The notes under the pieces are model-generated. The model was given only the letters and a program-made list of their open reading frames with translations. It was not told the origin of the DNA and searched no databases. A program made the translations under genes and the position numbers. A stretch of 35,703 nucleotides of DNA. It comes from Seminavis robusta (lineage: Eukaryota; Bacillariophyta; Bacillariophyceae; Naviculales; Naviculaceae). Positions 1-9,401 of this stretch are shown here, piece by piece. Position 1 is the first letter of the stretch. Each line of letters starts with the position of its first letter. The stretch covers positions 1 through 35,703 of the forward strand of contig CAICTM010001150.1 in assembly GCA_903772945.1 (NCBI GenBank), read 5' to 3'.

Positions 1-703
1 ACGCATGCTTTCCTTGAGCCATCTTCATGGTGAAGGAATAGGTTGAGGGTAGCTGAAAGCTATTGTGTTTGTTAACAAAATGCACTACGCTAAAAGCTAG
101 TGTAAAGATCTTTCGAGTGTTTTGAGCTTGAGAGAATGAAAGTTATGAGAGAGATTAGAAAGCTATGAAAACTAATCAACGAGAGAGATCATCATCAAGG
201 GATCGTAGATCTGGCCTCCCGCGGGAGACTATAAAGTGTGATAGAGTAGGTTGCGGTAGTAATCCTACGTCTCTCCACGATCCTAAAATGGAACGCGTAG
301 AAGGTTTGTCTAGCATGGATCTAGTAGCGTGGAAGTACTCCACGCTGGCTAAATATCTAGAGCGATGTTTCATCATCAACCTAGTATGACCAGAGCGGTC
401 ATTGAGAACCCTGTCTCAAATGACTATTCACGAGAGACTCAGTCATGAGTCGAACTCAAACCCTATCTAGGATCGAGTCGCGAATAAGGCTAAGAGCCGT
501 GTATTGCAACAAGCCAACGAGACGACTAAACATGCATAGATCAAACTAGTAACATCACCCCAAAGCCAAACATAACATAACAGTGTTCAAGTGGCTAACT
601 GGAATACCGTTGGCATCTTGGTTCGTAGTAGCATGTTCTATATTATTAAAATTTAACGTTCTCTCCCTTTTGCTGCCCTGGCCCCGTTCCCCCAGACGTC
701 ACG
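1..703. other. Intergenic, possible mobile-element remnant
   Basis: No convincing gene is visible. Opposing short frames at about 165-389 overlap each other and have no recognisable domain. A perfect hairpin lies at 326-346 (8-bp arms AGCGTGGA/TCCACGCT around AGTAC). The stretch is rich in GAGAGA, and the texture resembles a retrotransposon LTR, but I could not find matching ends or a second copy in the window, so that is only a suspicion. The 3' end of the GPCR gene lies immediately to the right. Confidence 0.3.
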
Positions 704-3700
704 TTACTGGTAGTAGCAAACCTTGTCGGTGAGGCAACGGTTTTGTTCCTCCTGCGGAACCTCTTCATCGGGCGCCCCGTGAATGTCCCTGTTGCTGACA
801 GCGCTTCCAGCAAAATGGTTGAACCCCATAAACCCGCCAAACAGGGATTGGTAGTCCTCATCTTTTTCTTCGATCGTCTTCACTGGTGGGACAAATTTCT
901 TGGTGATCACGGGCAAGAATATGCAGAGCAACATAGACACACAGAGCGTACTGATGGTGACAACTTTGAAGTAGTATTGTCCAATCATGCTGCCCTTGTC
1001 AATTGTGAACCACGTGGGAATGGCAATGACAGTTACCTGGAACCAGACACAAAGGGCAACCATGATGGTCTTTAGTTCCTGAAATTCTTCGCTCATGTTG
1101 CTCACGTGATAGGCCTGGTAAACAGCATAGCAAAGTGTCAAGAAATGGGTAACTCCACTGGCGATAAGGAGGCTTGCATTCGGGTCGCTGTAGTCGCAAA
1201 ACCCGTAAGATTTCCAATCTTCGTCGTCAACAGCCTTTTGACCCCATGTTGGAGGATCAAGAAGCATGAAACAAAGGATTCCAAAATTGACAATGAAAAG
1301 CGCGGCGAATGCCTTCAACAAGTATCTTGCTGACATTTGGATTACATGCTCGTTGGGTGGTTCCAGAATCATCTTCTTAGCAGCCGAAAGGTTCGATATC
1401 AGCGCAGAAAACACAATCGTGAGGCCGAATGAAAGTAACCACGGTGCAGCCAAGCACTGCCAGGCTTCTTCGATGCTCAATGCCAACAACGTGAAGGCCA
1501 TCGTCATCACTCCGAAGCATATTGCAACCAGGAAGATTGGTTGAAACGGCATGGGAGAAAATTTGTGATCCAGTTTGCCAGCTTCAAGCGTGCCATATCC
1601 CCATCTTTCTCGTTTCAAGAACACCCAAGACGCCAAAGCAAGGCAACCCATCAGGATAAGGCCCAATAATGTGAACCCTGCCGAGGAGTGATATCCAAGA
1701 CCCACGGAAGCCGGAGGAGGATTCACTTGCACCAATGTACCCAACGGCAACGTGTACGGTTCTGTTCCGCAGGTTGAAATTGGCTGATAGGCAGATATGT
1801 TGAAGAAAATCGTGTGGTAGGTGTTGCCGACGCCAACCTTGGATGCATTGATAGCATAGTCAAAGGCAATTTCCTCCCCACTGGCCAATCTCACAGGAAG
1901 CTCCGGCCATGCCTCAAGCGATTGACGTGACGATGACAACGAGTCCACTCCCGTGAACTTGAACCAACGTGGGAGATCTCGTGATGTGACTAGATAGTTG
2001 TGCAAATCTCGGTTCACTATCACCACTCGTCCCGTTTGTGGTTCCAGAGTATCGCCGTGTTGAAAAGTGAACTCCGCGCTGCTGTCTGATATGGTCACAT
2101 GATCTCTGGTGTTCGGGCATGATTGGCACAAGTTGTCATTACCTTCCCAATACGTTCCCTCTGGGCAGGCTCCGGCAGTCGAAGCAAAGTTTAGAGGCTT
2201 GGCACTCTCATCGGTGCTTTCCATCAAGCGGTCCTCCACGTGAGGAACGTACGTTGCATCAAGCTGTTGTAAGTATTCCCCAACAATGTTCTGCAGCAGT
2301 TTGCTTTCCATCCGTGTCGCACTATCATTGTCGTCACCTCCGAGCAACGACGCGAATGAAGATTCCGTCTCGTCACACATGGAGCTTTCGGTGGTAAACC
2401 GATACAAACGAAGGGGATTCAGTGGCACGTAGGCACGCTCATTCTGGTCCCAGACCTTGACGGAGATCAAACGCGTCGAACTCCCCTGTGATGATGACGA
2501 TGAACCGAAATAAACCACTTGCAACCCCGACACTTGCAAGAAAGGTGATAAATCCCCTGCAGCTGTTGTTGTTGCGTTGTTGCCACCCCGCGGCGATTCC
2601 CTCCCGGAGTGTCGCACTGCATGATCCAGGACACGCAAGAGTGACAATCCACTGACTTTGCCTGTGCAAACGGTGACGGGATAGGGTAATGTCTTCCAGA
2701 TATCCGAGATATGAATCTGACCAAACGACCATCCTGGTCCTGTGATGGAATCTCCCCGCAAGAAGGCAACTTGTTGTGCAGGGCTAGAGTCGACGTCGTT
2801 GTTTCGTTGTTGTTGTTGCTGCCACCATTGAAGACTGTCGGCGAACAAGTTTCCAATTTCACATTCTTGGTGTCGACACTGCCCCGTGTCTGCCCGCGGC
2901 ATGGCGTTGCTATTGCCTAGAATGGGATCATGAGCAATGGCCTCATCGGCAAGGTTCCGCAAGAAATCAATATCAGAGGCATATTGTGAATCTTTGAATT
3001 CAGCTGGCAGTGGTTCCATCAAGTCCTCACTGAGAATGGTCAAATCGTCGATGCGACGGGTGTCATCGTTTATCGTCATTTGGAACTGTATGTACGAATC
3101 GGATGTCATGGGTTGGCTGACAATCCAAACATCTTCTTCCGTGACCTTGGGAGTGTTGTATGCCTTTTGGGTACCTTCCCAATCCACAATCAGAGCGGGA
3201 GGGTGTTTATGCTTGGACACGGTCGAAACGAGGCGATCAAAGCCTTGGGAAGATCTATTCTTGTAGACTAAAATGATGGGAATCCAACAGTTGTTGTTCG
3301 ATGCTGATCTTTGCGATACAATGATATCCGCATCCTGTTCAATCGATGGAGTATCATTGGTCGTGTTTGTTCTGATGATGTTTGTGGTAACTGTTGCTGT
3401 TGGTGGAGTTGCTGTTGCGGTTGGTAATGATGTGGTTGTCGTCGTGGTTGGTATGGAATCGCCGCAGTTTTGTCGCTTGTTTTCGGCGGCAATGAAATCT
3501 AGACTACTCCACGCCGATTCTACTTGGGACCAACTAATGCTGTTGCCATCATCAGTATCGCTAGGTAACTCTTCTTCCAATGCAATGATCGCAATCCTGG
3601 TCTGAGTGTCAAAGTGTACCGACTGAACGTAAGGGTGCCAAGAGTTGCTGGGAGGCAAAGCTACATTGGTCATGACTATCGGCATGTCGGGCGTCTGAAG

Positions 3701-4078
3701 ACCGCTCAAGTCCATTGGTGGACTTTGCTCTTGAATGCTGTCATCCAATGTGAGCTCTTGCTGCTGTTGGTTCTCTTCTACCAAGGACGGGTGGGATGTA
3801 ACGACATTCCAACCAAAGTGCTGATGCAGCACGAGGGTGTTCACGTTCCACCCCTGAGGGTGCGATTGCACAAACTCGTGTTGACGATCCAACCTAGGAA
3901 TGATCAGAGTGGATTGATCACCATTGTCCGTACTGGCATGATGACGAGCCAATGCAGCGACTGCGGCAACGCCTCCTTCGCAGGTTGGATCTTCGGCCGA
4001 TTGACAATCCGAAAGAGTTCTTGCGCTCAGGAGGGGCGCCGCACATCCGATTAGGTTGATAGTAGCGGACGACGACAT
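704..4078 (-). CDS. Class C GPCR with degenerate 5'-nucleotidase-like ectodomain
   Basis: A 1124-residue membrane protein. Residues about 5-600 follow the 5'-nucleotidase fold: a first strand near residues 7-13, GGVAAVAALAR near 35, PIVMTNV, then IAIIALEEE. The C-terminal nucleotidase domain includes ECEIGNLFADSLQWW near 405-420 and LRGDSITGPG near 440. The metal-binding motifs expected in active enzymes (DxH, GNHE, GHxH) are not visible, so this half is probably a non-catalytic binding module. A cysteine-rich linker (CPEGTYWEGNDNLCQSC, about 637-655) precedes seven membrane segments (about 799-1064). Class C traits are a Cys at the start of TM3, a Cys in the TM4-5 loop, a basic loop after TM3 (SNLSAAKK) and FLPVITKK after TM7. 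The tail is about 60 residues. I use the ATG at 4078; the in-frame TTG upstream is unlikely to be the start. No strong cleavable signal peptide is visible, so an upstream exon is possible. The ligand is unknown; a nucleotide or nucleoside is a guess from the fold. Confidence 0.8.
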   Translation of the reverse strand: MSSSATINLIGCAAPLLSARTLSDCQSAEDPTCEGGVAAVAALARHHASTDNGDQSTLIIPRLDRQHEFVQSHPQGWNVNTLVLHQHFGWNVVTSHPSLVEENQQQQELTLDDSIQEQSPPMDLSGLQTPDMPIVMTNVALPPSNSWHPYVQSVHFDTQTRIAIIALEEELPSDTDDGNSISWSQVESAWSSLDFIAAENKRQNCGDSIPTTTTTTSLPTATATPPTATVTTNIIRTNTTNDTPSIEQDADIIVSQRSASNNNCWIPIILVYKNRSSQGFDRLVSTVSKHKHPPALIVDWEGTQKAYNTPKVTEEDVWIVSQPMTSDSYIQFQMTINDDTRRIDDLTILSEDLMEPLPAEFKDSQYASDIDFLRNLADEAIAHDPILGNSNAMPRADTGQCRHQECEIGNLFADSLQWWQQQQQRNNDVDSSPAQQVAFLRGDSITGPGWSFGQIHISDIWKTLPYPVTVCTGKVSGLSLLRVLDHAVRHSGRESPRGGNNATTTAAGDLSPFLQVSGLQVVYFGSSSSSQGSSTRLISVKVWDQNERAYVPLNPLRLYRFTTESSMCDETESSFASLLGGDDNDSATRMESKLLQNIVGEYLQQLDATYVPHVEDRLMESTDESAKPLNFASTAGACPEGTYWEGNDNLCQSCPNTRDHVTISDSSAEFTFQHGDTLEPQTGRVVIVNRDLHNYLVTSRDLPRWFKFTGVDSLSSSRQSLEAWPELPVRLASGEEIAFDYAINASKVGVGNTYHTIFFNISAYQPISTCGTEPYTLPLGTLVQVNPPPASVGLGYHSSAGFTLLGLILMGCLALASWVFLKRERWGYGTLEAGKLDHKFSPMPFQPIFLVAICFGVMTMAFTLLALSIEEAWQCLAAPWLLSFGLTIVFSALISNLSAAKKMILEPPNEHVIQMSARYLLKAFAALFIVNFGILCFMLLDPPTWGQKAVDDEDWKSYGFCDYSDPNASLLIASGVTHFLTLCYAVYQAYHVSNMSEEFQELKTIMVALCVWFQVTVIAIPTWFTIDKGSMIGQYYFKVVTISTLCVSMLLCIFLPVITKKFVPPVKTIEEKDEDYQSLFGGFMGFNHFAGSAVSNRDIHGAPDEEVPQEEQNRCLTDKVCYYQ

Positions 4079-4465
4079 GGCGACAGCTGACAACTACTTT
4101 CGGATGACAGAAGAGAGGGGCCAAGGATTGCCTTGCATGCCTTGATGCAGCGGGTTGCTTTGCTCTGCTGCTTCAAGCCCTCGACGGCATAAATCAAATC
4201 GCTCGTGCTTCAACATCACTTTGGCGTTGGCGATAAGAGCGAAAATGTGAGAGTCTGAGCACGCCATCATCTCTGAGTCGGCTGGGGGTCCGCCACACCT
4301 AATTACCATGTGAAGGCAGGCGCACCATTAGTAACGTCATCGTTCTAACCTCATCTTTTTGTCCGAACCCGAGCTTGCATACCGGTACCGGTGCAATGGT
4401 GCCAATTCAATTCCTGCCTGTACCCTGGCCAATGCAAGTCGCTAGAACAGAATAATATTGACGCC
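4079..4465. promoter_or_regulatory. Shared divergent promoter region, GPCR/arrestin
   Basis: This 387-bp spacer separates the start codons of two divergently transcribed genes, so it must carry both 5' leaders and promoters unless there are unseen upstream exons. It contains an ACGTCA motif at 4334-4339, half of a CRE-type site of the kind known to mediate CO2/cAMP responses in diatoms, and a tandem ACCGGT palindrome at about 4381-4392 close to the arrestin start. A short minus-strand frame (4094-4309) ends before the GPCR start and has no recognisable domain. Promoter function is inferred from the arrangement only. Confidence 0.5.
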
Positions 4466-5622
4466 ATGGTTGCTTTCAAGCTATTGACGGCTAAACCGAT
4501 AGTAGCAGGAGGAACGCTAAATGGCAAGCTGATTGTCGAGGCAAAGAAGGATACCAAAGCGAAGGAACTTGATGTCAAATTTCTTGGTGAAGAGAAGATC
4601 CAAATCGCCCACGCGGTGTCGACGGGAGAATTTGTGATGGAAGAGACAAAGAAGCAGACCAAGCAGCTCATCCATGAAGACGTTTTGATGCATGATGTCA
4701 ATCGCATTATCAACGGCAACTTTGGGTTGCTTCCGGCCTGGACCTATGAATATGCCTTCCAGATTCCGCTGCCCTCGGAGCTACCTGGTGCCTTTTTAGC
4801 CAAGGAAAAAGGAAGCTTGGCCACAATCGAATATAAAGTAGAAGCAGTGCTAAAAGGATCAGGTATCTTCCAAAACCACAAAGCCAGCTGGCTGCTAAAA
4901 TTGATGCAAAACCCAAAGCCATCATTGTGGTTCCCAAGATTTTCAGACCAGACACTCAAAAGGTTCGGGGACCACTGGACGTTAGCAAAGGAGAAGTGAC
5001 GGCTGGTGCCCACACAGATGATACTATCCTCATTCCTGGACAGCAGATTACATTGGATTTGGGGATTGTCAACGATAGCAAGGCCACCATCAAAGAGATC
5101 ACTGTCACCCTTGTGGAGAGGGTTGACGTTGCCTACCCAAACTTTGGTAATCCCAAGTACACAAAGGAAATTACGAAAGATTTGACGGTATCAGAGGTGG
5201 CTGTGGATGATACCTATTGTGCCAAGAAAGGTTCTAAGGAATTGAAAGAGGAAAAGAAAGATCCACTCAAATCAGAGAGGAACTACCAACTGGTAGCGGA
5301 ACAGTTATCCTCGGGAAACCACTTGGTCACACTTCCACCTGTCCCTGAAGATGCTAGTGATTCTTACCGGTACGCCAGTGATTTGCTGAAGGTTTCCCAT
5401 GAAATTGATGTTCGTTTTCAAACAAAAACCTTCACTAGCAATCCAGGCTTTAGGTTGCCAGTAGCAATCCGCCGTGGTCGTGCTGCAGAATCAGTGGATG
5501 CGTCAGATCTTCCCGTGGCTTTGGCAGAGGCAATCAGTGACCTGGATACTATTGACGAATCTGTACCAACCGCCATTGCAACTCCCATCAACTCATCGAA
5601 GGGGGGTCTAGAGTACCGGTAG
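4466..5622 (+). CDS. Arrestin-fold (ARRDC/Vps26-like) protein, frame broken
   Basis: The encoded protein has both halves of the arrestin fold. The N-domain runs from the ATG at 4466 and includes GGTLNGKLIVEAKKD, then FGLLPAWTYEYAFQIPLPSE LPG, close to the family pattern of a Gly/Ala-Tyr-Phe strand followed by Leu-Pro. The C-domain is in another frame (from about 4890) and includes GEVTAGAHTDDTILIPGQQI and NDSKATIKEITVTL. Arrestins and alpha-arrestins bind phosphorylated receptors or cargo and link them to endocytosis and ubiquitin ligases. The two frames join at about 4862-4890 as if one base were missing. A 56-nt GT-AG intron at 4863-4918 would also restore the frame and has a good donor (CAG/GTATCT), but it would remove a coding-like segment (AAKIDAKPKAIIVVPK begins there) and leave an unusually short link between strands. 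Sequencing error, a real frameshift or an intron all remain open. The C-terminal tail after about residue 340 is acidic and low-complexity. The GTG-started extension to 4391 is not supported. Confidence 0.7.
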
Positions 5623-6060
5623 CACGGTAGGGGAGTGATAAACGGAAGTTGGCGTGGGTGTTCAGTCGGTGGATGCAGACTCTACCTCAAGGCCCTGGTT
5701 TTCATGGAAACGCCTCGAAGCACAAATCTATGAATAAATTGTTTGTTCTCTCGAGAATACGGAGGCAAGCATATACGGCCAGAGCAACTATTTCAATGAA
5801 ACCTACCGGTAAGTGTGCTCATCATTCGTGTTCCTGGTAGGTGCGCTCCTTGCGCAAAGAAGCAAAGGTCAAAAAGGTAAAGCTAACCGCTTTGCTGGCT
5901 GAAATACTCAAAGATCCAAAGATCCGAGCGACCGTGTAGACGAGAGTGGAGAGTGCACCAACCATCCTCGAGTTGGATGCCACCCTCTTTCTCATCCATG
6001 TAAATTAATGAATGAATGAATGAACGCTATGCATCCTGAAGCCAGCTCTACTAGCAGACC
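5623..6060. other. Intergenic with AATG microsatellite
   Basis: This is the 3' flank of the arrestin gene and the leader of the dehydrogenase gene. It holds ACCGGT near 5613 (at the arrestin 3' end) and 5807, and four AATG units at 6007-6022 about 40 bp before the next start codon. A short open frame at 5649-5840 has no recognisable content. Nothing else stands out. Confidence 0.5.
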
Positions 6061-7188
6061 ATGATCCCGTACAACTTGTTGCTTCGCAATTCCCTGACAG
6101 CAGCAGCTTGTGCTGCAGTCGCCGCCTTTGGCTTTATGGATGCCAATCCATCCTTGTATTGCTACCACCAGTTTCTCCAATGGAGAGGGACAGCGTCCCA
6201 AGGGGCCTATCATGACCATTTTGCCAATAAAACAGTCTGGATCGTTGGGGCTTCCAGTGGAATTGGCGAAGAATTGGCCTATCAGATATCTCCGTACTGT
6301 CAAAAGCTCATCTTGTCCTCGCGAAATGGGGAACAATTGCGCAAAGTGGCTCAAGCATGTCAGACATGCCCAGTGGCAGTGATTCCCTTGGATGTCACCT
6401 CGACGCCACAGGAACTGGAACGACTGATTCTGGAGCAGTTGATTCCAGAACTATGCAATAATCCAGATGATGAAAACAACGCCAACAGCCTGTGTGTCAT
6501 TTTCAATGCAGGCCAAGGACACCTCTCCACCGTCCAAGAAACCGATCCCGCTACCACACTGCGCATGTTTCAAGTCAATACCATTCCACCCATTGTGCTG
6601 ACACAGTTGCTACTCCAGCACAAGATACTAGCACCCGGCAAAACAAATAAAGACAAGCCACAAATTGTGCTGACATCCTCCGTGGCGGGACGAATGGGGG
6701 TTCCCTTGTCGGCTTCCTATGCCGCCAGCAAGCACGCCTTGCACGGGTATGCTTCTTCCTTGCAAGCCGAATGCAGTTCCTGGTTACGAGTGGACATACT
6801 ATGTCCAGGACCGATTGATACTCCTTTCTTCCAAAACCAACCAGACAAAAGGAATCAACAACAAACACAACAACAACAACAAACAACTGATGACACCACA
6901 ACCAAAACGAAAAAGAGTCCTTTCAAAATGTCTGTACAACGCATGGCGTCCCTGGCCATGAGTCACATGGCACAGAAACGACAGCAAGGACAAGAAGCAT
7001 GGATTGCCAAACAACCAACCTTGCTGGGCATGTACCTGCAGCAATACGTGCCTGGTCTATGGCAATGGGCATTGAATCAAAAAGTTGGACCCAAACGGGT
7101 GTCACTCTATCAACGTGGATTGGATTTGTACGATCCGTCCAGTTGGAATAATGATGCAGGTGGTGACAGTGATAAAAAGCAACAATAG
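6061..7188 (+). CDS. Short-chain dehydrogenase/reductase, DHRS7-like
   Basis: A 375-residue classical SDR. A hydrophobic N-terminus (residues about 5-25, rich in Ala and Leu) suggests membrane anchoring, as in DHRS7-type enzymes of the ER. The cofactor-binding motif GASSGIG is near residue 60, followed by LSSRN, which in classical SDRs points to NADP(H). FNAGQG is the NAG motif. The catalytic Ser is in LTSSVAGRMGVP (about 202-212) and the Tyr/Lys pair in ASYAASK (Tyr near 220). CPGPIDTPFF follows. The sequence from the Ser to the Lys resembles DHRS7/DHRS7B, but the substrate cannot be read from the sequence. A Gln/Thr-rich insertion at about 264-285 is a low-complexity expansion after the cofactor fold. 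The ATG start at 6061 directly precedes the hydrophobic segment. No intron is needed. Confidence 0.88.
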   Translation: MIPYNLLLRNSLTAAACAAVAAFGFMDANPSLYCYHQFLQWRGTASQGAYHDHFANKTVWIVGASSGIGEELAYQISPYCQKLILSSRNGEQLRKVAQACQTCPVAVIPLDVTSTPQELERLILEQLIPELCNNPDDENNANSLCVIFNAGQGHLSTVQETDPATTLRMFQVNTIPPIVLTQLLLQHKILAPGKTNKDKPQIVLTSSVAGRMGVPLSASYAASKHALHGYASSLQAECSSWLRVDILCPGPIDTPFFQNQPDKRNQQQTQQQQQTTDDTTTKTKKSPFKMSVQRMASLAMSHMAQKRQQGQEAWIAKQPTLLGMYLQQYVPGLWQWALNQKVGPKRVSLYQRGLDLYDPSSWNNDAGGDSDKKQQ

Positions 7189-7942
7189 AATAAAAGGCAT
7201 GCGGTGACTTTAGGAGATAACTGCAGAGGACTGCTGACTTTGAAGGACCTTCTCGTAAACTGTCCGTTTTTCGTGCTGGCACGGCTTGCAAGGCCTTTGC
7301 ATACGATACGGTTCAATCGCTCTGGAAGGCAAAGAGTGAATACTATCTAGAGTGCGTGGGGACCTCTACGGTATGACATGAAAAGTCAAAGTTTGGGGCC
7401 TCCTGGTCAAACCGGAAGTACCGCAGGTAGTAGCAGCTTGAAGAGGGTACGAACCCTATGTTCTCGTATCACAGAGATGGAGCCGACCGAGTTTGGACCG
7501 GTGACGGCAAAAAAGCGGTCAGCGGAGAATAGAGAGTGCTGCTTTGGGGAATGAGATCTTTTTCATTTGGTGATTGCCACCTTTTAGTGATGGTCTCCAG
7601 TTTGTGGGGCAAGGCATGGAATTGGAGAGACGAAACGAAACAAATAAATGCAGTCTGTTGGGACTGCTCCATAGAATTTCCGAATTGCGTGCAGATGAAC
7701 GAAACTGAGCTTTGTGATCTTTTGCATTTGTTTGTAGAACATTACATCTTCGCCTACCGGTGCCAGAGTTGTGTTCCTTCGAATGGTTAGCGCAGTAGTG
7801 CGTCCTGTGGCATCCCTTTTCCTGGATAGCTAATCCACATGTGCTGTCTTTGTGGAATTGACACTTGCTGCGAATTGAATTGTACAATAATAAGACACCT
7901 ACTTTGTTCCAGCTAGGCAGCCAGCCCTTGTTTTTCTTGGAG
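7189..7942. other. Intergenic between convergent genes
   Basis: Both flanking genes end here, so the stretch holds two 3' flanks. A 67-codon minus-strand frame (7469-7672, starting at an ATG) is Ser/Pro/Thr-rich without a recognisable domain. A segment near 7404-7422 (GGTCAAACCGGAA) recurs at about 22313-22325, which hints at a dispersed repeat. ACCGGT occurs near 7758. I see no supported gene. Confidence 0.4.
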
Positions 7943-8674
7943 CTATAGTATACCCAAATCAAAGAAGAATCCTGATGGATCATCGTCTTCGTCATCTTCA
8001 TCCAAGCCATCCCCAACCGCAAATAGCGTGGTTTCCATAAAGTCCAATTCCAGGTCCTCAGCATCGGGCAACACGCTATCCACGCGATAGAAAAAGTTTT
8101 CTTCGTCGTCCTCGAATTGTTTGGATACTTCCCACCAATACAATACACAGGGGGGATACCGATTGTATATTCTTGCGTCGTCATCATCGTCTTCTTCATC
8201 GTCGTAGACTTCTTCTTCCAAAAACCCTTCGTCTCGTCGTGTTTCTGTAATGACTTGCTGCAATGCTGGAGGGAGTGGATTGTGGCTGGGAATGACCTTG
8301 ACCAAACAACACACATAATCGGCGTCGTCATGGGCAATGGTCATTAACACGGTGGACTCGGCATGTCCCAAAATGGGCTTGAACGCTTTGTCAGAGATCG
8401 ATGTGGCAAAGGATTGCCAAGGTCCCGTCAATTCTTGGTTGGCTTGGGAATTGTATTGGAATGCTTGAGCGACATGACAGTCTCGAAAGGCATCGAGTTG
8501 GTGTTGGACGACTTCTTCGGGAATTTTGCTCTTGTGGGGTGGAGTGGTCGTTGTGTGTAGGGAGAATCCAAGGACCAAGGGGGTATTCCACAAAGTTGCT
8601 ATTATTATTGTCAGGGAGCACTGCAGCAGAATATTCGCAAGACTCCATCGTATCCTTGAAGATTGCTGTGTCAT
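7943..8674 (-). CDS. DUF4864-like protein with plastid-type presequence
   Basis: A 243-residue protein. The ATG at 8674 is preferred over an in-frame TTG 45 bases upstream. Residues about 8-35 form a hydrophobic signal segment ending ...LVLGFSLHTTTT. A Phe directly after the likely cleavage site, followed by a Ser/Thr/Lys-rich stretch, is the pattern of stramenopile plastid presequences, so the plastid is the likely destination. The mature part contains QLDAFRDCHVAQAFQYNSQA, TGPWQSFATSI and a Tyr/Trp-rich strand (LYWWEVSK). This resembles the DUF4864 group of small alpha/beta proteins (SnoaL-like), whose function is not known. An acidic insert (Glu/Asp run, about residues 156-170) and an acidic C-terminus are present. 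The family assignment is by eye and moderate. Confidence 0.7.
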   Translation of the reverse strand: MTQQSSRIRWSLANILLQCSLTIIIATLWNTPLVLGFSLHTTTTPPHKSKIPEEVVQHQLDAFRDCHVAQAFQYNSQANQELTGPWQSFATSISDKAFKPILGHAESTVLMTIAHDDADYVCCLVKVIPSHNPLPPALQQVITETRRDEGFLEEEVYDDEEDDDDDARIYNRYPPCVLYWWEVSKQFEDDEENFFYRVDSVLPDAEDLELDFMETTLFAVGDGLDEDDEDDDPSGFFFDLGIL

Positions 8675-8967
8675 GGTGGTGGTGGTTGGAATTGTTGTGT
8701 GTTTTTGGCAATCGATCAAAATAGCAGGTTATCTTCAATGCAGTTCTTCTTCGATTTCTTTGGGCCCTTTCAATGGTTTCGACGGCTACCGTACCCATTC
8801 ACATAGATAGATAGATTCAACGATGGGATTGAACGATTCGATAAGAAATTCTCGAGACATGCAATTCTAAAATCGAGAAAAGCTACCGCTTCAAGATGCC
8901 ATTGGTTGGGGGAGGGATGACCAGCTGCCAAATAGAACTGGACCCGAAAAAATGAGTGGAGGAAGTA

Positions 8968-8983
8968 GACGTCATCGACGTCA
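8968..8983. promoter_or_regulatory. Paired CRE-like sites (ACGTCA twice)
   Basis: GACGTCATCGACGTCA contains two GACGTCA elements 9 bp apart, about 290 bp upstream of the ATG of the minus-strand plastid-type protein. TGACGT/ACGTCA elements act as CO2/cAMP-responsive sites upstream of a carbonic anhydrase gene in a model diatom. A regulatory role here is inferred from motif and position. Confidence 0.35.
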
Positions 8984-9126
8984 CAGAATATTCGGCAAAT
9001 TCGAATTCAATCGAGTAAAACGTCGACGCAATCGATACAATCGACGTAATCGGTGTTCATTCACAGTTTGGTCGTCGATGAGCCAACCACTGACCAAACC
9101 TGCTGCACCAACAAACCCTCTGGACA

Positions 9127-9253
9127 GGACCCTGTGATGATGTCGCTTGCTCTGGGAGCTCGTAGCAGTGTCGCTTTGTACTCCGTAGCTTGTAGACCGA
9201 CTCGACTCCAAGTTTAGAGTTTGAATGGTTAAGCTGAAACATCGCCGGAGTAG
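9127..9253 (+). repeat. Diverged direct repeat, copy 1
   Basis: Starts with GGACCCTGTGATGATGTCGC and ends with CATCGCCGGAGTAG. It matches 9402-9528 along its length with scattered substitutions and short indels, including the shared internal ACTCCGTAGCTTGTAGAC. Copy 2 starts 275 bp later. Confidence 0.75.
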
Positions 9254-9401
9254 ACCGGGGTCTACCGGGGGCTGGCTGTTTGCTAGCTAGCTGCAGCAGC
9301 AGGGTAGTTTTTGCCTCAAGTAGTCTAGCTTGCTTCACCGGTACGAGATATTGGGACCTTGACTGCTCCCAGCGCAAAACCAAGCTAGGAGTGACACTGG
9401 A

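Noticed and set aside
165..389. Overlapping 74- and 67-codon frames on opposite strands
   Set aside because: Neither has a domain, and both fall in possible repeat DNA.
3614..4054. 146-codon plus-strand frame
   Set aside because: It lies antisense to the GPCR gene, whose domains are clear, and shows no domain of its own.
4863..4918. 56-nt intron as the certain explanation of the arrestin frame change
   Set aside because: It lacks a pyrimidine tract and would delete coding-like sequence, so I keep it only as an alternative.
7519..8337. 272-codon minus-strand frame
   Set aside because: Most of it overlaps the DUF4864-like gene in another frame, and the rest has no recognisable content.
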